A stretch of 64,000 bases of DNA from Mycobacterium lentiflavum (lineage in GTDB: Bacteria; Actinomycetota; Actinomycetes; Mycobacteriales; Mycobacteriaceae): the NCBI RefSeq assembly GCF_022374895.2, contig NZ_CP092423.2:2976001-3040000 (forward strand), in the 5' to 3' direction. Under the pieces are notes generated by a model. That model did no database searches. It had not been told where the DNA came from and saw only the letters and a list, made by a program, of their open reading frames with translations. The stretch's first letter is position 1; every line of letters starts with the position of its first letter. This document shows positions 54,416 through 63,329 of this stretch, piece by piece. A program made the position numbers and the translations under genes.

Positions 54416-54886
54416 TCAGATCACCAGGGCTCGGGCCACCCACAGGAGCAGGAACGCGAGCATGCACGCGGCGCAGACCAGGTGATCGCGGCAGACCGAT
54501 CGCGCCAGGCGGCTTTGCTCGGCCACGCTGTCGGTGCGCTGTCCCAGCCGAATCGCGTCGGGAACCGTCTGCGCCATCGCCAGCATCATCGGGATGCCGG
54601 CCAGCCCGGCTGACAGCACCAGTAGCCAACCGGGATCGCGCCCCAGGGTTGCCTGAAATCCGAACGCGCCCAACAAAGTCAACATCACCAGCGCAATCAG
54701 CCGGCTCATCGGGCGCGACGTGGTGGTCGCGCGGTGGTAATAGCCCGCGATGGAAGCGAGCACCGGCTCGGGCAATTCCTCGCCGGCCGAGCGATGCACC
54801 AGAACCTGGACGTCGAACATCAGATCCATCCACAAAACCGCGACGAGGAAGCCGCTGCAGGCGGTGAGCAATGCGGCCATGCTCAT
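54416..54886 (-). CDS. Four-helix integral membrane protein, unknown function
   Basis: Protein of 156 residues with four hydrophobic segments (about 4-22 ALLTACSGFLVAVLWMDLM, then LIALVMLTLLGAFGF, LLVLSAGLAGIPMMLAMA and HLVCAACMLAFLLLWVARA). The region between helices 1 and 2 is a polar loop with histidine and arginine. ATG at 54886 is supported by GGAGGTGG directly upstream. No family recognised. It is isolated between the nitronate monooxygenase and pstS genes. Confidence 0.8.
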   Translation of the reverse strand: MSMAALLTACSGFLVAVLWMDLMFDVQVLVHRSAGEELPEPVLASIAGYYHRATTTSRPMSRLIALVMLTLLGAFGFQATLGRDPGWLLVLSAGLAGIPMMLAMAQTVPDAIRLGQRTDSVAEQSRLARSVCRDHLVCAACMLAFLLLWVARALVI

Positions 54887-55039
54887 CCACCTCCGGTTCC
54901 CCCACGGCAACCGTCAACCGACACGTCGGCCGCGGGTCCGCGCACCGGCGACAAGTCGTTTTATTGTTTCGCAGCAGGCCGAATAGTCACAGACCTCGGC
55001 CCAGCGAATCTGCCGATTGGAACAGGTTTCACTGCAGCG

Positions 55040-56149
55040 TCACGCGACCGCATTGACCGAAGCCAACAACCACGACTTCCATGCCGTGGGAATCGGTATG
55101 TATCCGTTGTCCGCCAGGCCTTCCTGACCGGCACCGAGAGCGCTCTCCAAGAATGCGCGCACGGCCGTTCCCACCTGCGGGTCCGCGTACTTCGAACAGA
55201 CGATCTCATAGGTCGCCATCACAATCGGATACGCACCGGACTGCGTGGGGTTATAGAACGACACGGTGTCGAGCACCATGTCATTGTCCCGGCCGATGAC
55301 GGCGGCGCCCGAGATCGTCTTGCTGACCGAGTCGGCGCTGATCGATACCGGGTCCGGACCGGCGGGGGTGACGATCTTCGCCATGTTCAAATTCTTCGCC
55401 TCGGCGAACGACCACTCGTTGTAGGTGATCGCCCCTTCGGTGGCCTTGACCGCCGACGACGTGCCGTCGTTGCCTTTGGCGCCCTCGCCGACACCGCCGT
55501 TGAACGCCTTCCCGGCACCTTTTCCCCACACGCCCCCGGACGCCGCGTCGAGGTATTTCTGAAAGTTGTCCGTAGTCCCGGACATATCACTGCGAAACAC
55601 GACGCGAATCGGTTCGGCAGGCAGCGTCACGCCCTTGTTGAGCGCCTGGATCGCGGGATCGTTCCACGTGGTGATGGTTCCCTTGAAGATCTTCGCCGCC
55701 GTCTGAGCATCGAGATTCAGCGAATTCACGCCCTTGACGTTGTAGGTGATCGCGATCGGCCCGAATACCACCGGCAGGTCCCACGCCGGTGAGCCGCAAC
55801 GCTCCTGGGCCGCCGCGTACTCGTTGCCGGCCAGCGGTGAGTCCGAGCCGCCGAAATCGGTTTGGTTGCCCGTGAATTCACTGATCCCGGCACCCGAGCC
55901 GTTCGCGGTGTAGTCCAAGGTCTGACCGGGGCACGCTTGTTCGAACGCCTTGATGAACCGAGTCATTGCGTTGGCCTGCGCCGTCGATCCACTCGCTCTC
56001 AGGGTCGCCTTCCCGCCGCAATTCACCTTCACCGGCGAGGTCGACGTTGTCGAATTCCCCGCGGCATTGTTGTCGCCGCCGCATCCCGATAAGAGCAGTG
56101 CACCAGTGACCGCAACACTGAGCGCGTTGCCAAATCGGTTGCGCTTCAA
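55040..56149 (-). CDS. pstS: Phosphate-binding lipoprotein PstS
   Basis: Periplasmic phosphate receptor lipoprotein of 369 residues. Signal peptide with lipobox ALLLSGC gives C23, followed by a flexible Asn/Thr/Ser linker. Phosphate-contact segments are [20 protein letters not shown] and [15 protein letters not shown] at 56149 is the best start, with AGGAACGGAA ahead. It belongs to the PstS1/PstS3 type. No pstC, pstA or pstB lies in the window, so it is a stand-alone copy or works with a permease elsewhere. The upstream 245 nt are probably its promoter. Confidence 0.92.
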   Translation of the reverse strand: MKRNRFGNALSVAVTGALLLSGCGGDNNAAGNSTTSTSPVKVNCGGKATLRASGSTAQANAMTRFIKAFEQACPGQTLDYTANGSGAGISEFTGNQTDFGGSDSPLAGNEYAAAQERCGSPAWDLPVVFGPIAITYNVKGVNSLNLDAQTAAKIFKGTITTWNDPAIQALNKGVTLPAEPIRVVFRSDMSGTTDNFQKYLDAASGGVWGKGAGKAFNGGVGEGAKGNDGTSSAVKATEGAITYNEWSFAEAKNLNMAKIVTPAGPDPVSISADSVSKTISGAAVIGRDNDMVLDTVSFYNPTQSGAYPIVMATYEIVCSKYADPQVGTAVRAFLESALGAGQEGLADNGYIPIPTAWKSWLLASVNAVA

Positions 56150-56395
56150 TTCCGTTCCTATCTGTCGCGACGAAACGGGAGCGCCGCCGCGCTGTCCGCG
56201 GCGCACTAACCAGCCATCTCTGGCAGTCACGAAGCAAATATTAACAAGGTTCACACCTGCCAAAATTTGCCGTCCGCGGACGATGGGGTGACGACCCTTG
56301 ATCCGCTCCGTCGCCAGCGGGTAGCGTAGTGCTGCCAATTACGAAACGCCGAGTAGCGTAATAGGATCCCCCCGTCCACCGAAAGGAACGGCTCG

Positions 56396-58336
56396 ATGCG
56401 AAGCCCCTACTCCGGCCGCCCTTTCACCACGTCGACGCCGGAGATTGCCGCGGCTTTGCGAGACGTCAGCATTCCCACGCTGTTGTTGTCGCTCGTCCAC
56501 ATCACCGGCGACCCCCGCTTCATTCGCGACTACAAGCAGACGGGCATCTTCCTCAACGAGGTGCAGGGGTTCATGTCGGAGGAGGACAAGGCCCGTGCCC
56601 GCGCCGAGGCGCTGACCGTCATCAGCGAATATCGCGACCGCGGCTGCCCCGAGCCGGAGCCACTGAGCCCGGAACTCATCCGGGAGATGATGGACTGGGC
56701 CGCCTGCGAACATGTTCCCGACGACTACCAATCCTTGGTCGCCGAGGAACTCGACCTTGACGGCGCCGACCCACGCCGCCCGGCGGCAATACCGGCCGAG
56801 CGAGCCGCCGAACTCCCGGTCCTTGTCGTCGGATGCGGGGAATCAGGGCTGCTGGCCGGTGTCCGGCTTCAGCAAGCCAACCTCGGATTCACGATCGTGG
56901 AGAAGAACGCCGGGCCCGGCGGGACGTGGTGGGAGAACAGCTATCCCGGAGCCCGGGTGGACGTGGCCAACCATTTTTACTGCTACAGCTTCGAACCCAA
57001 CAACGACTGGACCCACTTCTTCGCCGAGCAAAACGAGCTGCAGCACTACTTCACCAAGGTGATGAACAAACACGACCTGGCCGAGCACATCCGCTGGAAC
57101 ACCGAGGTTCTCGGCGCCGAATGGGACGACGACGCCGGAATCTGGAACGTAACGCTGCGTGATGCCGCCGGACAGACCAGCACGCTTCAGGTACGCGCCC
57201 TGATCACCGCGGTCGGTCAGCTCAACCGGCCGCAGATTCCCGATTTCGCTGGCGCCGACACCTTTGCGGGGCCGTCTTTCCACTCCGCGGCCTGGGATCA
57301 CTCGGTCGACCTCAGCGGCAAGCGAGTCGCCCTGATCGGCGCCGGCGCCAGCGGCTTCCAGATCGCGCCGGCCATCGCTGGGGACGTCGAGCACCTCACC
57401 GTGTTCCAGCGGAGCGCCCAGTGGATGTTCCCCAACGCGATGTACCACGACCAAGTCGGCGACGGCGTGCGCTGGGCGATGAACAACCTGCCGTTCTATG
57501 GACGGTGGTACCGCTTCCTGGTCCTGTGGCCCGGCTCGGACAAGGGCCTCGACGCCGCCGAAGGCGACCCGAACTACACCGGCGACGATGCCGTCAGCGA
57601 CATCAATGCCGCCGCGGCAATGATGTTCTCGCAGTGGATCACCAGCCAGGTCGGCGACGGCCCCGACACCCAAGAGCTGTTGGCCAAGGTGATGCCCGAC
57701 TATCCCGCCTGCGGCAAACGCACGCTGCAGGACAACGGCAGCTGGCTGCAGACCCTACAGCGCGACAACGTCGAACTGGTGCGCACCGCGATCCAGAAGA
57801 TCACGCCCCGCGGCGTCGTCACCGAGGATGGCGTCGAGCACGACGTCGACATCATCGTCTACGCCACCGGGTTCCGACACACCGACGTGTTGTGGCCACT
57901 AAAAGTGACCGGCCGCAACGGAATTGACTTACACGAGCTGTGGGGGAGCCGCCCGTATGCCTACCTGGGCATCACGGTTCCGGATTTCCCCAACTTCTTC
58001 ATCATCTACGGGCCCGGCACCCACCTCGCCCACGGCGGCAGCCTGATCTTCCAGTCGGAACTGCAGATGCGCTACATCGACCAGTGCCTCGCACGACTGG
58101 CCGATGCCGACGTGCATTCGATGGAACCCAGGGCCGAAGCCGCAACCGACTGGCACCAACGGACGCAGACCCAGATCAAGAAGATGGTGTGGTCACATCC
58201 CGCGGTCAAACACTCCTACTTCAAGAACGCCGACGGCGAGATCCACACCGTCAGCCCGTGGCGCCTCAACGAATACTGGGCCGCGGTGCGCGAGCCCGAT
58301 TGGTCCCAATTTGTTGTGCGACGCCGCAGTTCGTAA
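56396..58336 (+). CDS. Flavin-containing Baeyer-Villiger-type monooxygenase
   Basis: Protein of 646 residues with an extra N-terminal domain of about 140 residues before the FAD GxGxxG (GCGESG at about 146). The NADP-binding GAGASG is near 315. Between them is the Baeyer-Villiger fingerprint FAGPSFHSAAW at 290-300 (FxGxxxHxxxW). It would insert oxygen next to a ketone using NADPH and O2. GAAAGGAACGG precedes the ATG. The next gene, an alcohol dehydrogenase, begins 27 nt downstream, so the pair could convert a secondary alcohol to ketone and then to ester or lactone. Confidence 0.9.
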   Translation: MRSPYSGRPFTTSTPEIAAALRDVSIPTLLLSLVHITGDPRFIRDYKQTGIFLNEVQGFMSEEDKARARAEALTVISEYRDRGCPEPEPLSPELIREMMDWAACEHVPDDYQSLVAEELDLDGADPRRPAAIPAERAAELPVLVVGCGESGLLAGVRLQQANLGFTIVEKNAGPGGTWWENSYPGARVDVANHFYCYSFEPNNDWTHFFAEQNELQHYFTKVMNKHDLAEHIRWNTEVLGAEWDDDAGIWNVTLRDAAGQTSTLQVRALITAVGQLNRPQIPDFAGADTFAGPSFHSAAWDHSVDLSGKRVALIGAGASGFQIAPAIAGDVEHLTVFQRSAQWMFPNAMYHDQVGDGVRWAMNNLPFYGRWYRFLVLWPGSDKGLDAAEGDPNYTGDDAVSDINAAAAMMFSQWITSQVGDGPDTQELLAKVMPDYPACGKRTLQDNGSWLQTLQRDNVELVRTAIQKITPRGVVTEDGVEHDVDIIVYATGFRHTDVLWPLKVTGRNGIDLHELWGSRPYAYLGITVPDFPNFFIIYGPGTHLAHGGSLIFQSELQMRYIDQCLARLADADVHSMEPRAEAATDWHQRTQTQIKKMVWSHPAVKHSYFKNADGEIHTVSPWRLNEYWAAVREPDWSQFVVRRRSS

Positions 58337-58363
58337 TTCGACCAGGAAAGTGAGCACAGCACT

Positions 58364-59389
58364 ATGCGCACGGTAGTCGTCGACGGGCCCCGCAACATCC
58401 GGGTCGACACCCGTCCCGATCCCGTCCTTCCCGGCCCCGACGGAGCGATCGTCGAAGTGACCGCCGCCGGCATCTGCGGATCCGACCTGCACTTCTACGA
58501 GGCCGACTTTCCGATGCCCGACCCGATCGCGCTGGGCCACGAAGCGGTCGGCACCGTGGTGGCGGTCGGGCCCGAGGTGCGCACCGTCCGGGCTGGAGAT
58601 CAGGTCATGGTGTCGTCGGTCACCGGCTGCGGTAAGTGCGCGGGGTGCGCGAGCCGCGATCCGGTCATGTGCTACTCCGGTTTTCAGATCTTCGGTGGGG
58701 GCCTGCTCGGTGGAGCGCAAGCCGATCTGCTGGCCGTGCCCGCCGCCGATTTCCAGCTGCTGAAGATGCCCGACGGCATCAGCACCGAACAGGCTCTGCT
58801 GCTGACCGACAACCTGGCCACCGGCTGGGCGGCGGCGCAGCGTGCCGACATTCCGTTCGGCGGCAGTGTCGCGGTCCTCGGGCTGGGCGCGGTGGGTTTG
58901 TGCGCGCTGCGCAGTGCGCTTTTCCAGGGTGCTGCAACAGTTTTCGCGATCGATAAGGTCGCTGGCCGCTTGGACCGCGCGGCTAGCTGCGGTGCGACGC
59001 CGGTCAAAGCACCGGCCCTCGAGGCGATCATGGCGGCCACCGCCGGACGGGGCGCCGACGCGGTGATCGACGCCGTCGCCACAGATTCCTCCCTGACCGA
59101 TGCGATCAACATCGTCCGGCCCGGGGGCACCGTCTCGGTGGTCGGTGTGCACGATATGAATCCCTTCCCGCTCAACGCCTTGGGCTGCCTGATTCGCAGC
59201 ACGAGCCTTCGATTCACCACGGCGCCGGTGCAGCGCACCTGGCCGGAGTTGATCCCGCTGCTGCAATCGGGCCGACTCGACGTCGACGGCATCTTCACCA
59301 CATCAATGCCTTTGGACGAAGCGGCCAAGGGGTACGCGACCGCCGAGTCGCGATCCGGTGACGACGTGAAGATTCTGCTGAAGCCCTAA
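58364..59389 (+). CDS. Zinc-binding alcohol dehydrogenase (Rv1895-like)
   Basis: Medium-chain dehydrogenase of 341 residues. Catalytic zinc residues lie in GICGSDLHFY and GHEAVG. The structural-zinc cysteines are in CGKCAGCASRDPVMC, and the cofactor loop is GLGAVGLCAL. It resembles sorbitol/threonine dehydrogenase-type enzymes. Shorter than the 384 residues I recall for Rv1895. Coupled to the upstream monooxygenase; its stop overlaps the convergent HAD gene by 4 nt. Confidence 0.9.
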   Translation: MRTVVVDGPRNIRVDTRPDPVLPGPDGAIVEVTAAGICGSDLHFYEADFPMPDPIALGHEAVGTVVAVGPEVRTVRAGDQVMVSSVTGCGKCAGCASRDPVMCYSGFQIFGGGLLGGAQADLLAVPAADFQLLKMPDGISTEQALLLTDNLATGWAAAQRADIPFGGSVAVLGLGAVGLCALRSALFQGAATVFAIDKVAGRLDRAASCGATPVKAPALEAIMAATAGRGADAVIDAVATDSSLTDAINIVRPGGTVSVVGVHDMNPFPLNALGCLIRSTSLRFTTAPVQRTWPELIPLLQSGRLDVDGIFTTSMPLDEAAKGYATAESRSGDDVKILLKP

Positions 59390-60177
59390 TCGGCGTCTCG
59401 CGGCGATTCACGGCGAACGTGGTTCGCCAGGTAGCGCAGCGTCCGCATCGGCCCGCGCCGCACCGAGGCAAGCCACAGCACCGGCCAGCCGTGTGCCGCG
59501 GCCGCGGCGGCCAGGCCCGAGCGCGGATTCACCGGTCGCGGATGGCCGACCACCGACATCGACGCGGCGTCCTCGTCGCCATCGGCGTAGAAATAGCTGC
59601 GTCGCACCGCGACATCGTTTTCAGTGCAGAACTGTTGCACCGCGGCCGCTTTCGTCGTACCCCACACGATCGGTTTGATGATTCCACCGGTGAGGCGTCC
59701 GAGCGCATCCAACTCGAAACGGTTGCACTGCACGTTGGAGATGCCGAGAAAGCGCGCGACCGGCAGCGCCTGAATCGACAGTGCCGAGGAACTCAGCACC
59801 ACGGTATGACCGCGCTCCTGATGCGCTCGCACGATGTCACGCATGTGCGAATACAGGCGTGAGGCAACACGTTCGACGAACAACCGCTCGCCCAGCTCGT
59901 CGAGCTCGAGCAGTGATTCGCCTTGCAGATATCCCGCGGCCCGGACGATGAGCCGCTCGAATTCCAGGCGGCCGAATCGATAGCGCAGCGCGGCATCGAA
60001 GACGCCGACCAGCTCACCGAGTCCGACCTGCCGGCGCCGGATCCGGTCGCCGACGTGGACCGCGGCCGTGAAGCCGTCGACCAAAGTGCCGTCGAGATCG
60101 AAGAATGCGCCGACGCGCGGTCCCGGTGCACTGGCCGCGATCTCGGCGAGGGCGTCAGCGGGCGACAGCATCGTCAT
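59386..60177 (-). CDS. HAD-IB family phosphatase-like hydrolase
   Basis: Haloacid dehalogenase subfamily IB protein of 263 residues. Motif I is FFDLDGTLVDG with both aspartates, motif II the SSSALS serine, and the late acidic motif is YFYADGDED. It resembles SerB-like phosphatases that in mycobacteria occur next to or fused with PlsC acyltransferases. Basic C-terminus (RRGPMRTLRYLANHVRRES) may contact membrane. ATG at 60177, 2 nt after the preceding stop; an in-frame GTG at 60186 would overlap it. Confidence 0.88.
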   Translation of the reverse strand: MTMLSPADALAEIAASAPGPRVGAFFDLDGTLVDGFTAAVHVGDRIRRRQVGLGELVGVFDAALRYRFGRLEFERLIVRAAGYLQGESLLELDELGERLFVERVASRLYSHMRDIVRAHQERGHTVVLSSSALSIQALPVARFLGISNVQCNRFELDALGRLTGGIIKPIVWGTTKAAAVQQFCTENDVAVRRSYFYADGDEDAASMSVVGHPRPVNPRSGLAAAAAAHGWPVLWLASVRRGPMRTLRYLANHVRRESPRDAD

Positions 60178-60179
60178 AG

Positions 60180-61124
60180 TCACCACGTCGACTCCATCCG
60201 CTTCCGGGTAGCCGTTATGTACTGCGAATGCATGAAACTGTCGATCTTCACGTCGACAGCGGGCGGTGTCATGCCGTAGCCGGCCTGTAGGTCCAGGGTG
60301 TTGCGGACAGGCTCGACGCTCCAGCCGTGCGCGGCCAGCCGTTCGGCGGGGTCACCCGTCGGCTCATATGTCAGGGCGGAGAAGTCGACGTCGCCGGACA
60401 TGTTGACCCCAGGGTGGTTGGTTTCCAGCGCTTCGAGCTGATCGTGGTCCAGGCGCGATCCCAGTGCGCCGGTGGCGATTCGGCTGCCGGCTGCGCTGAG
60501 TCCGCTGATCCGGGTGAACAGCGCGTTCTGGGCTTCGTCGGTGAGGTAGGGCAATATCCCCTCGACCGACCACGCGCTCGGCTTTTCGGTGTCGAAGCCG
60601 GCGGCTTCCAGGGACCTGGACCAGTCGGTGCGCAAGTCCGCTGCGACCTCAACCCGCGACGCCTTGGGCACCGCGCCATGCTCGCCCAGCACACGAGCCT
60701 TGAACTCCAGGACTTTCGGCAGGTCGATTTCGAAAACCCTTGTTCCGGAAGGCCATTGGAGGCGATACGCGCGGGAGTCCAATCCTGCTGCGACGATCAC
60801 CGCTTGTCGGATGCCCGCGTCGGTCGCGGAGCTGAAGAAGTCGTCGAAGAACCGCGTTTGAACACCGTAGAGACGCGGAAACGCGGTCTCGTCGTCGGTC
60901 CTTCCCGGGTTGGCGAGCACACCGGCCAAATACGGGTCCCGCGAGGCCTCGATGAACACCTTCGCGTATTCGTCGCGGACCAGCGGTTGCGCGCTCATGG
61001 CGTGCACGGCGCGCCATCCCGCCACCAGGAGGGCGGTGTAACCGACGCTGCTGACGATGTCCCATTGGTCGTCGTCGGTACGGAGCGAGCCGAATTCGGA
61101 CCCAGATTCCGGCGCAGTGCTCAC
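60180..61124 (-). CDS. Class I SAM-dependent methyltransferase, TIGR00027 family (Rv1896c-like)
   Basis: Intact methyltransferase of 314 residues of the large mycobacterial family. The SAM-binding motif is [18 protein letters not shown], followed by [12 protein letters not shown] and [15 protein letters not shown] at 61124 is chosen because AGGAGGGG lies 6 nt upstream. The substrate is unknown for the family (some methylate small lipids or halides). The same family occurs at 47959-48889 as a frameshifted copy. Confidence 0.9.
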   Translation of the reverse strand: MSTAPESGSEFGSLRTDDDQWDIVSSVGYTALLVAGWRAVHAMSAQPLVRDEYAKVFIEASRDPYLAGVLANPGRTDDETAFPRLYGVQTRFFDDFFSSATDAGIRQAVIVAAGLDSRAYRLQWPSGTRVFEIDLPKVLEFKARVLGEHGAVPKASRVEVAADLRTDWSRSLEAAGFDTEKPSAWSVEGILPYLTDEAQNALFTRISGLSAAGSRIATGALGSRLDHDQLEALETNHPGVNMSGDVDFSALTYEPTGDPAERLAAHGWSVEPVRNTLDLQAGYGMTPPAVDVKIDSFMHSQYITATRKRMESTW

Positions 61125-61178
61125 GGTCGCCCCTCCTGTTCCGATCAACCAGGATCCAAGGTACCTGCGAGGCCGTGT

Positions 61179-61610
61179 TCAGAGTTCAAGAAACACCGTC
61201 ACTGGCCCATCGTTGACCAATTCGACCTGCATATTCGCCCCGAACACGCCGGTCTCGACGCGGGCGCCCAAGCCGTGCAACGCCGCCGCGAACGCGGCGA
61301 CCAATGGCTCGGCCACCGCAGCGGGAGCCGCCGCGTTCCAGGACGGCCGGCGGCCCTTCGCGGTGTCGGCATACAGCGTGAATTGGCTGACCACCAGGAT
61401 CGGCGCATCGATATCGGAAGCGGAACGTTCGTCGGCGAGAATGCGGAGGTTCCAGAGCTTCTCGGCAAGGCGGCGCGCCTTGTCGGCATCGTCGCTGTGC
61501 GTGACGCCGACGAATGCCAGCAGCCCCTGACTTTCGGGCCGGATGGCACCGACCACCCGGCCGTCGATGGCCACCGCTGCCGACGAGACCCGTTGCACCA
61601 GAACCCGCAT
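61179..61610 (-). CDS. dtd: D-aminoacyl-tRNA deacylase
   Basis: Protein of 143 residues that hydrolyses D-aminoacyl-tRNA to protect translation. Diagnostic motifs are SQFTLYAD and the cross-subunit [10 protein letters not shown] (Gly-cisPro loop) near the C-terminus, and the N-terminal VLVQRVSSA. Length matches Rv1897c. It lies divergently from the thiamine-binding protein gene, with 38 nt between start codons. Confidence 0.94.
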   Translation of the reverse strand: MRVLVQRVSSAAVAIDGRVVGAIRPESQGLLAFVGVTHSDDADKARRLAEKLWNLRILADERSASDIDAPILVVSQFTLYADTAKGRRPSWNAAAPAAVAEPLVAAFAAALHGLGARVETGVFGANMQVELVNDGPVTVFLEL

Positions 61611-61636
61611 CCTTCGATGCTGCCAGGCGCGATGGG

Positions 61637-61642
61637 TACGCT
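61637..61642 (+). promoter_or_regulatory. Putative -10 hexamer, leaderless start
   Basis: TACGCT ends 6 nt before the GTG at 61649. Confidence 0.5.
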
Positions 61643-61648
61643 CGACGG

Positions 61649-61954
61649 GTGTCTGTCCTGGTCGCGTTCTCCGTCACCCCGCTCGGTGTCGGCGAGGGCG
61701 TGGGCGAAATCGTCGCCGAAGCGGTGCGGGTGGTGCGCGAGTCCGGGCTGCCCCACCAGACCGATTCGATGTTCACCGTGATCGAGGGCGATACCTGGGA
61801 GGAAGTGATGGCGGTCGTGCAGCGCGCCGTCGAGGCCGTGGCCGCTCGTGCCCCCAGAGTCAGCACCGTGATCAAGGCGGATATGCGCGCCGGCGTCACG
61901 GACGCCATGAACCAGAAAGTCGCGACGGTCGAGCGCTACCTCGCCCAGGGCTAG
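61649..61954 (+). CDS. MTH1187 family thiamine-binding protein (Rv1898-like)
   Basis: Small ferredoxin-like protein of 101 residues in the MTH1187/YkoF family, which bind thiamine or its pyrimidine. The N-terminal [20 protein letters not shown] and central [17 protein letters not shown] segments are typical. The start is GTG at 61649, preceded at the leaderless spacing by TACGCT. A large inverted repeat follows its stop codon. Confidence 0.85.
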   Translation: MSVLVAFSVTPLGVGEGVGEIVAEAVRVVRESGLPHQTDSMFTVIEGDTWEEVMAVVQRAVEAVAARAPRVSTVIKADMRAGVTDAMNQKVATVERYLAQG

Positions 61955-61956
61955 CT

Positions 61957-62015
61957 TCGAGTGTGCGTCCAGGGCGGCCGCGACCGGCGTGTCGCTGCCG
62001 CCAGCGCACACTCGA
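61957..62015. terminator. Nested inverted repeat after the Rv1898-like gene
   Basis: Outer arms of 11 bp (TCGAGTGTGCG at 61957-61967 and CGCACACTCGA at 62005-62015) are perfect, with an inner GGCGGC/GCCGCC pair. It begins 3 nt after the stop codon, and no U tract follows. It can serve as a terminator before cinA. Confidence 0.5.
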
Positions 62016-62040
62016 CGCCGTTAGCGCTGCCACGCGCCAG

Positions 62041-62046
62041 TAGGCT
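62041..62046 (+). promoter_or_regulatory. Putative -10 hexamer of cinA
   Basis: TAGGCT lies immediately before the ATG at 62048 and 7 nt before an in-frame GTG at 62054. If transcription starts at the usual distance, GTG 62054 would be a leaderless start and the ATG would be too close to the hexamer. Confidence 0.45.
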
Positions 62047-62047
62047 C

Positions 62048-63328
62048 ATGCCGGTGAGCGCACGCGCAGGCATCGTCGTCACCGGAACCGAAGTCCTCAC
62101 CGGACGCGTCCAAGACAGAAACGGCCCGTGGATCGCCGACCGGCTGCTCGAACTGGGCGTAGAGCTGGCCCACATCACCATTTGCGGCGATCGGCCTTCC
62201 GACATCGAGGCACAGCTGCGCTTCCTGGCCGATCAGGGCGTGGACCTGGTCGTCACCAGCGGGGGACTGGGCCCGACAGCCGACGACATGACCGTCGAGG
62301 TGGTGGCACGGTTCTGTGAACGCGAGCTGGTGCTCGACGAAGTAGTCGAAGACAAGATCGCCAACATTCTCAAAAAGCTTATGGCGCACTTCGATTCGGA
62401 AAGCTTCGACGCGGTGCGCGCCGCCAACCGCAAACAGGCCATGGTTCCCGCCGGCGCGCAGGTGCTCGACCCGGTGGGGACCGCCCCGGGGGTCGTGGTG
62501 CCCGGAAAGCCCACGGTGATCGTGCTTCCCGGCCCTCCGCGTGAACTTCAGCCGATGTGGTACACGGCCATCGAGACACCGGCGGCGCGCCATGCGATCG
62601 CCGGCCGGACGATCTACCGCCAGGACACCATCCGGATGTTCGGGCTGCCCGAGTCGGGGCTGGCCGAAACACTGCGTGACGCGGGCAATTCCGTCGCCGG
62701 ATTCGAGTCGCTGGAGATCACTACCTGCCTGCGGCGGGGCGAGATCGAGATGGTCACCCGCTACGAGCCGGACGCGGCGCAGGCCTACGCCCAACTGACC
62801 CAGCTGCTGCGCGACCGGCACGGACAACAGCTGTACTCCGAGGACGGATCGCAGGTGGACGATGTGGTCGCGCGGTTACTGTCGGGCCGCCGGATCGCCA
62901 CGGCGGAGTCCTGTACCGCGGGACTGGTGGCCGCGCGGCTGACCGACCGGCCCGGATCCTCCGACTACGTGATGGGCGGCGTGGTGAGCTACTCCAACGA
63001 TGCGAAGGTGCAGCTGCTCGGCGTTGATGCGGCGCTGATCGACGCACACGGCGCGGTGTCCGAACCGGTGGCCGAGGCGATGGCGGCCGGCGCATTACGC
63101 CGTTTCGCCGCCGATACCGCCGTCGCGATCACCGGCATCGCCGGTCCCGGCGGCGCGACGCCGGACAAGCCGGTGGGCACGGTCTGCTTCACCGTTCGAC
63201 TGGCCGAAGGGCGCACCGACACCCGGACACTGCGACTGCCCGGGAACCGCTCCGATGTCCGCGAACGCTCGACGACGGTCGCGATGCACATGCTGCGACG
63301 GGCGCTGAGCGAGCAAGCAGCCATCTGA
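62048..63328 (+). CDS. cinA: CinA family protein (competence/damage-inducible, NMN deamidase-type C-domain)
   Basis: Protein of 426 residues with both CinA domains. The N-terminal MoCF/COG1058 domain has [16 protein letters not shown] and [11 protein letters not shown]; the C-terminal PncC-like nicotinamide-mononucleotide deamidase domain has [19 protein letters not shown] and TGIAGPGG. The likely role is pyridine nucleotide repair or recycling. The start is ATG at 62048, matching relatives that begin with Met, one residue and VSARAG, although a leaderless GTG at 62054 is possible. Corresponds to Rv1901; I see no equivalents of Rv1899c and Rv1900c. Confidence 0.92.
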   Translation: MPVSARAGIVVTGTEVLTGRVQDRNGPWIADRLLELGVELAHITICGDRPSDIEAQLRFLADQGVDLVVTSGGLGPTADDMTVEVVARFCERELVLDEVVEDKIANILKKLMAHFDSESFDAVRAANRKQAMVPAGAQVLDPVGTAPGVVVPGKPTVIVLPGPPRELQPMWYTAIETPAARHAIAGRTIYRQDTIRMFGLPESGLAETLRDAGNSVAGFESLEITTCLRRGEIEMVTRYEPDAAQAYAQLTQLLRDRHGQQLYSEDGSQVDDVVARLLSGRRIATAESCTAGLVAARLTDRPGSSDYVMGGVVSYSNDAKVQLLGVDAALIDAHGAVSEPVAEAMAAGALRRFAADTAVAITGIAGPGGATPDKPVGTVCFTVRLAEGRTDTRTLRLPGNRSDVRERSTTVAMHMLRRALSEQAAI

Positions 63329-63329
63329 C

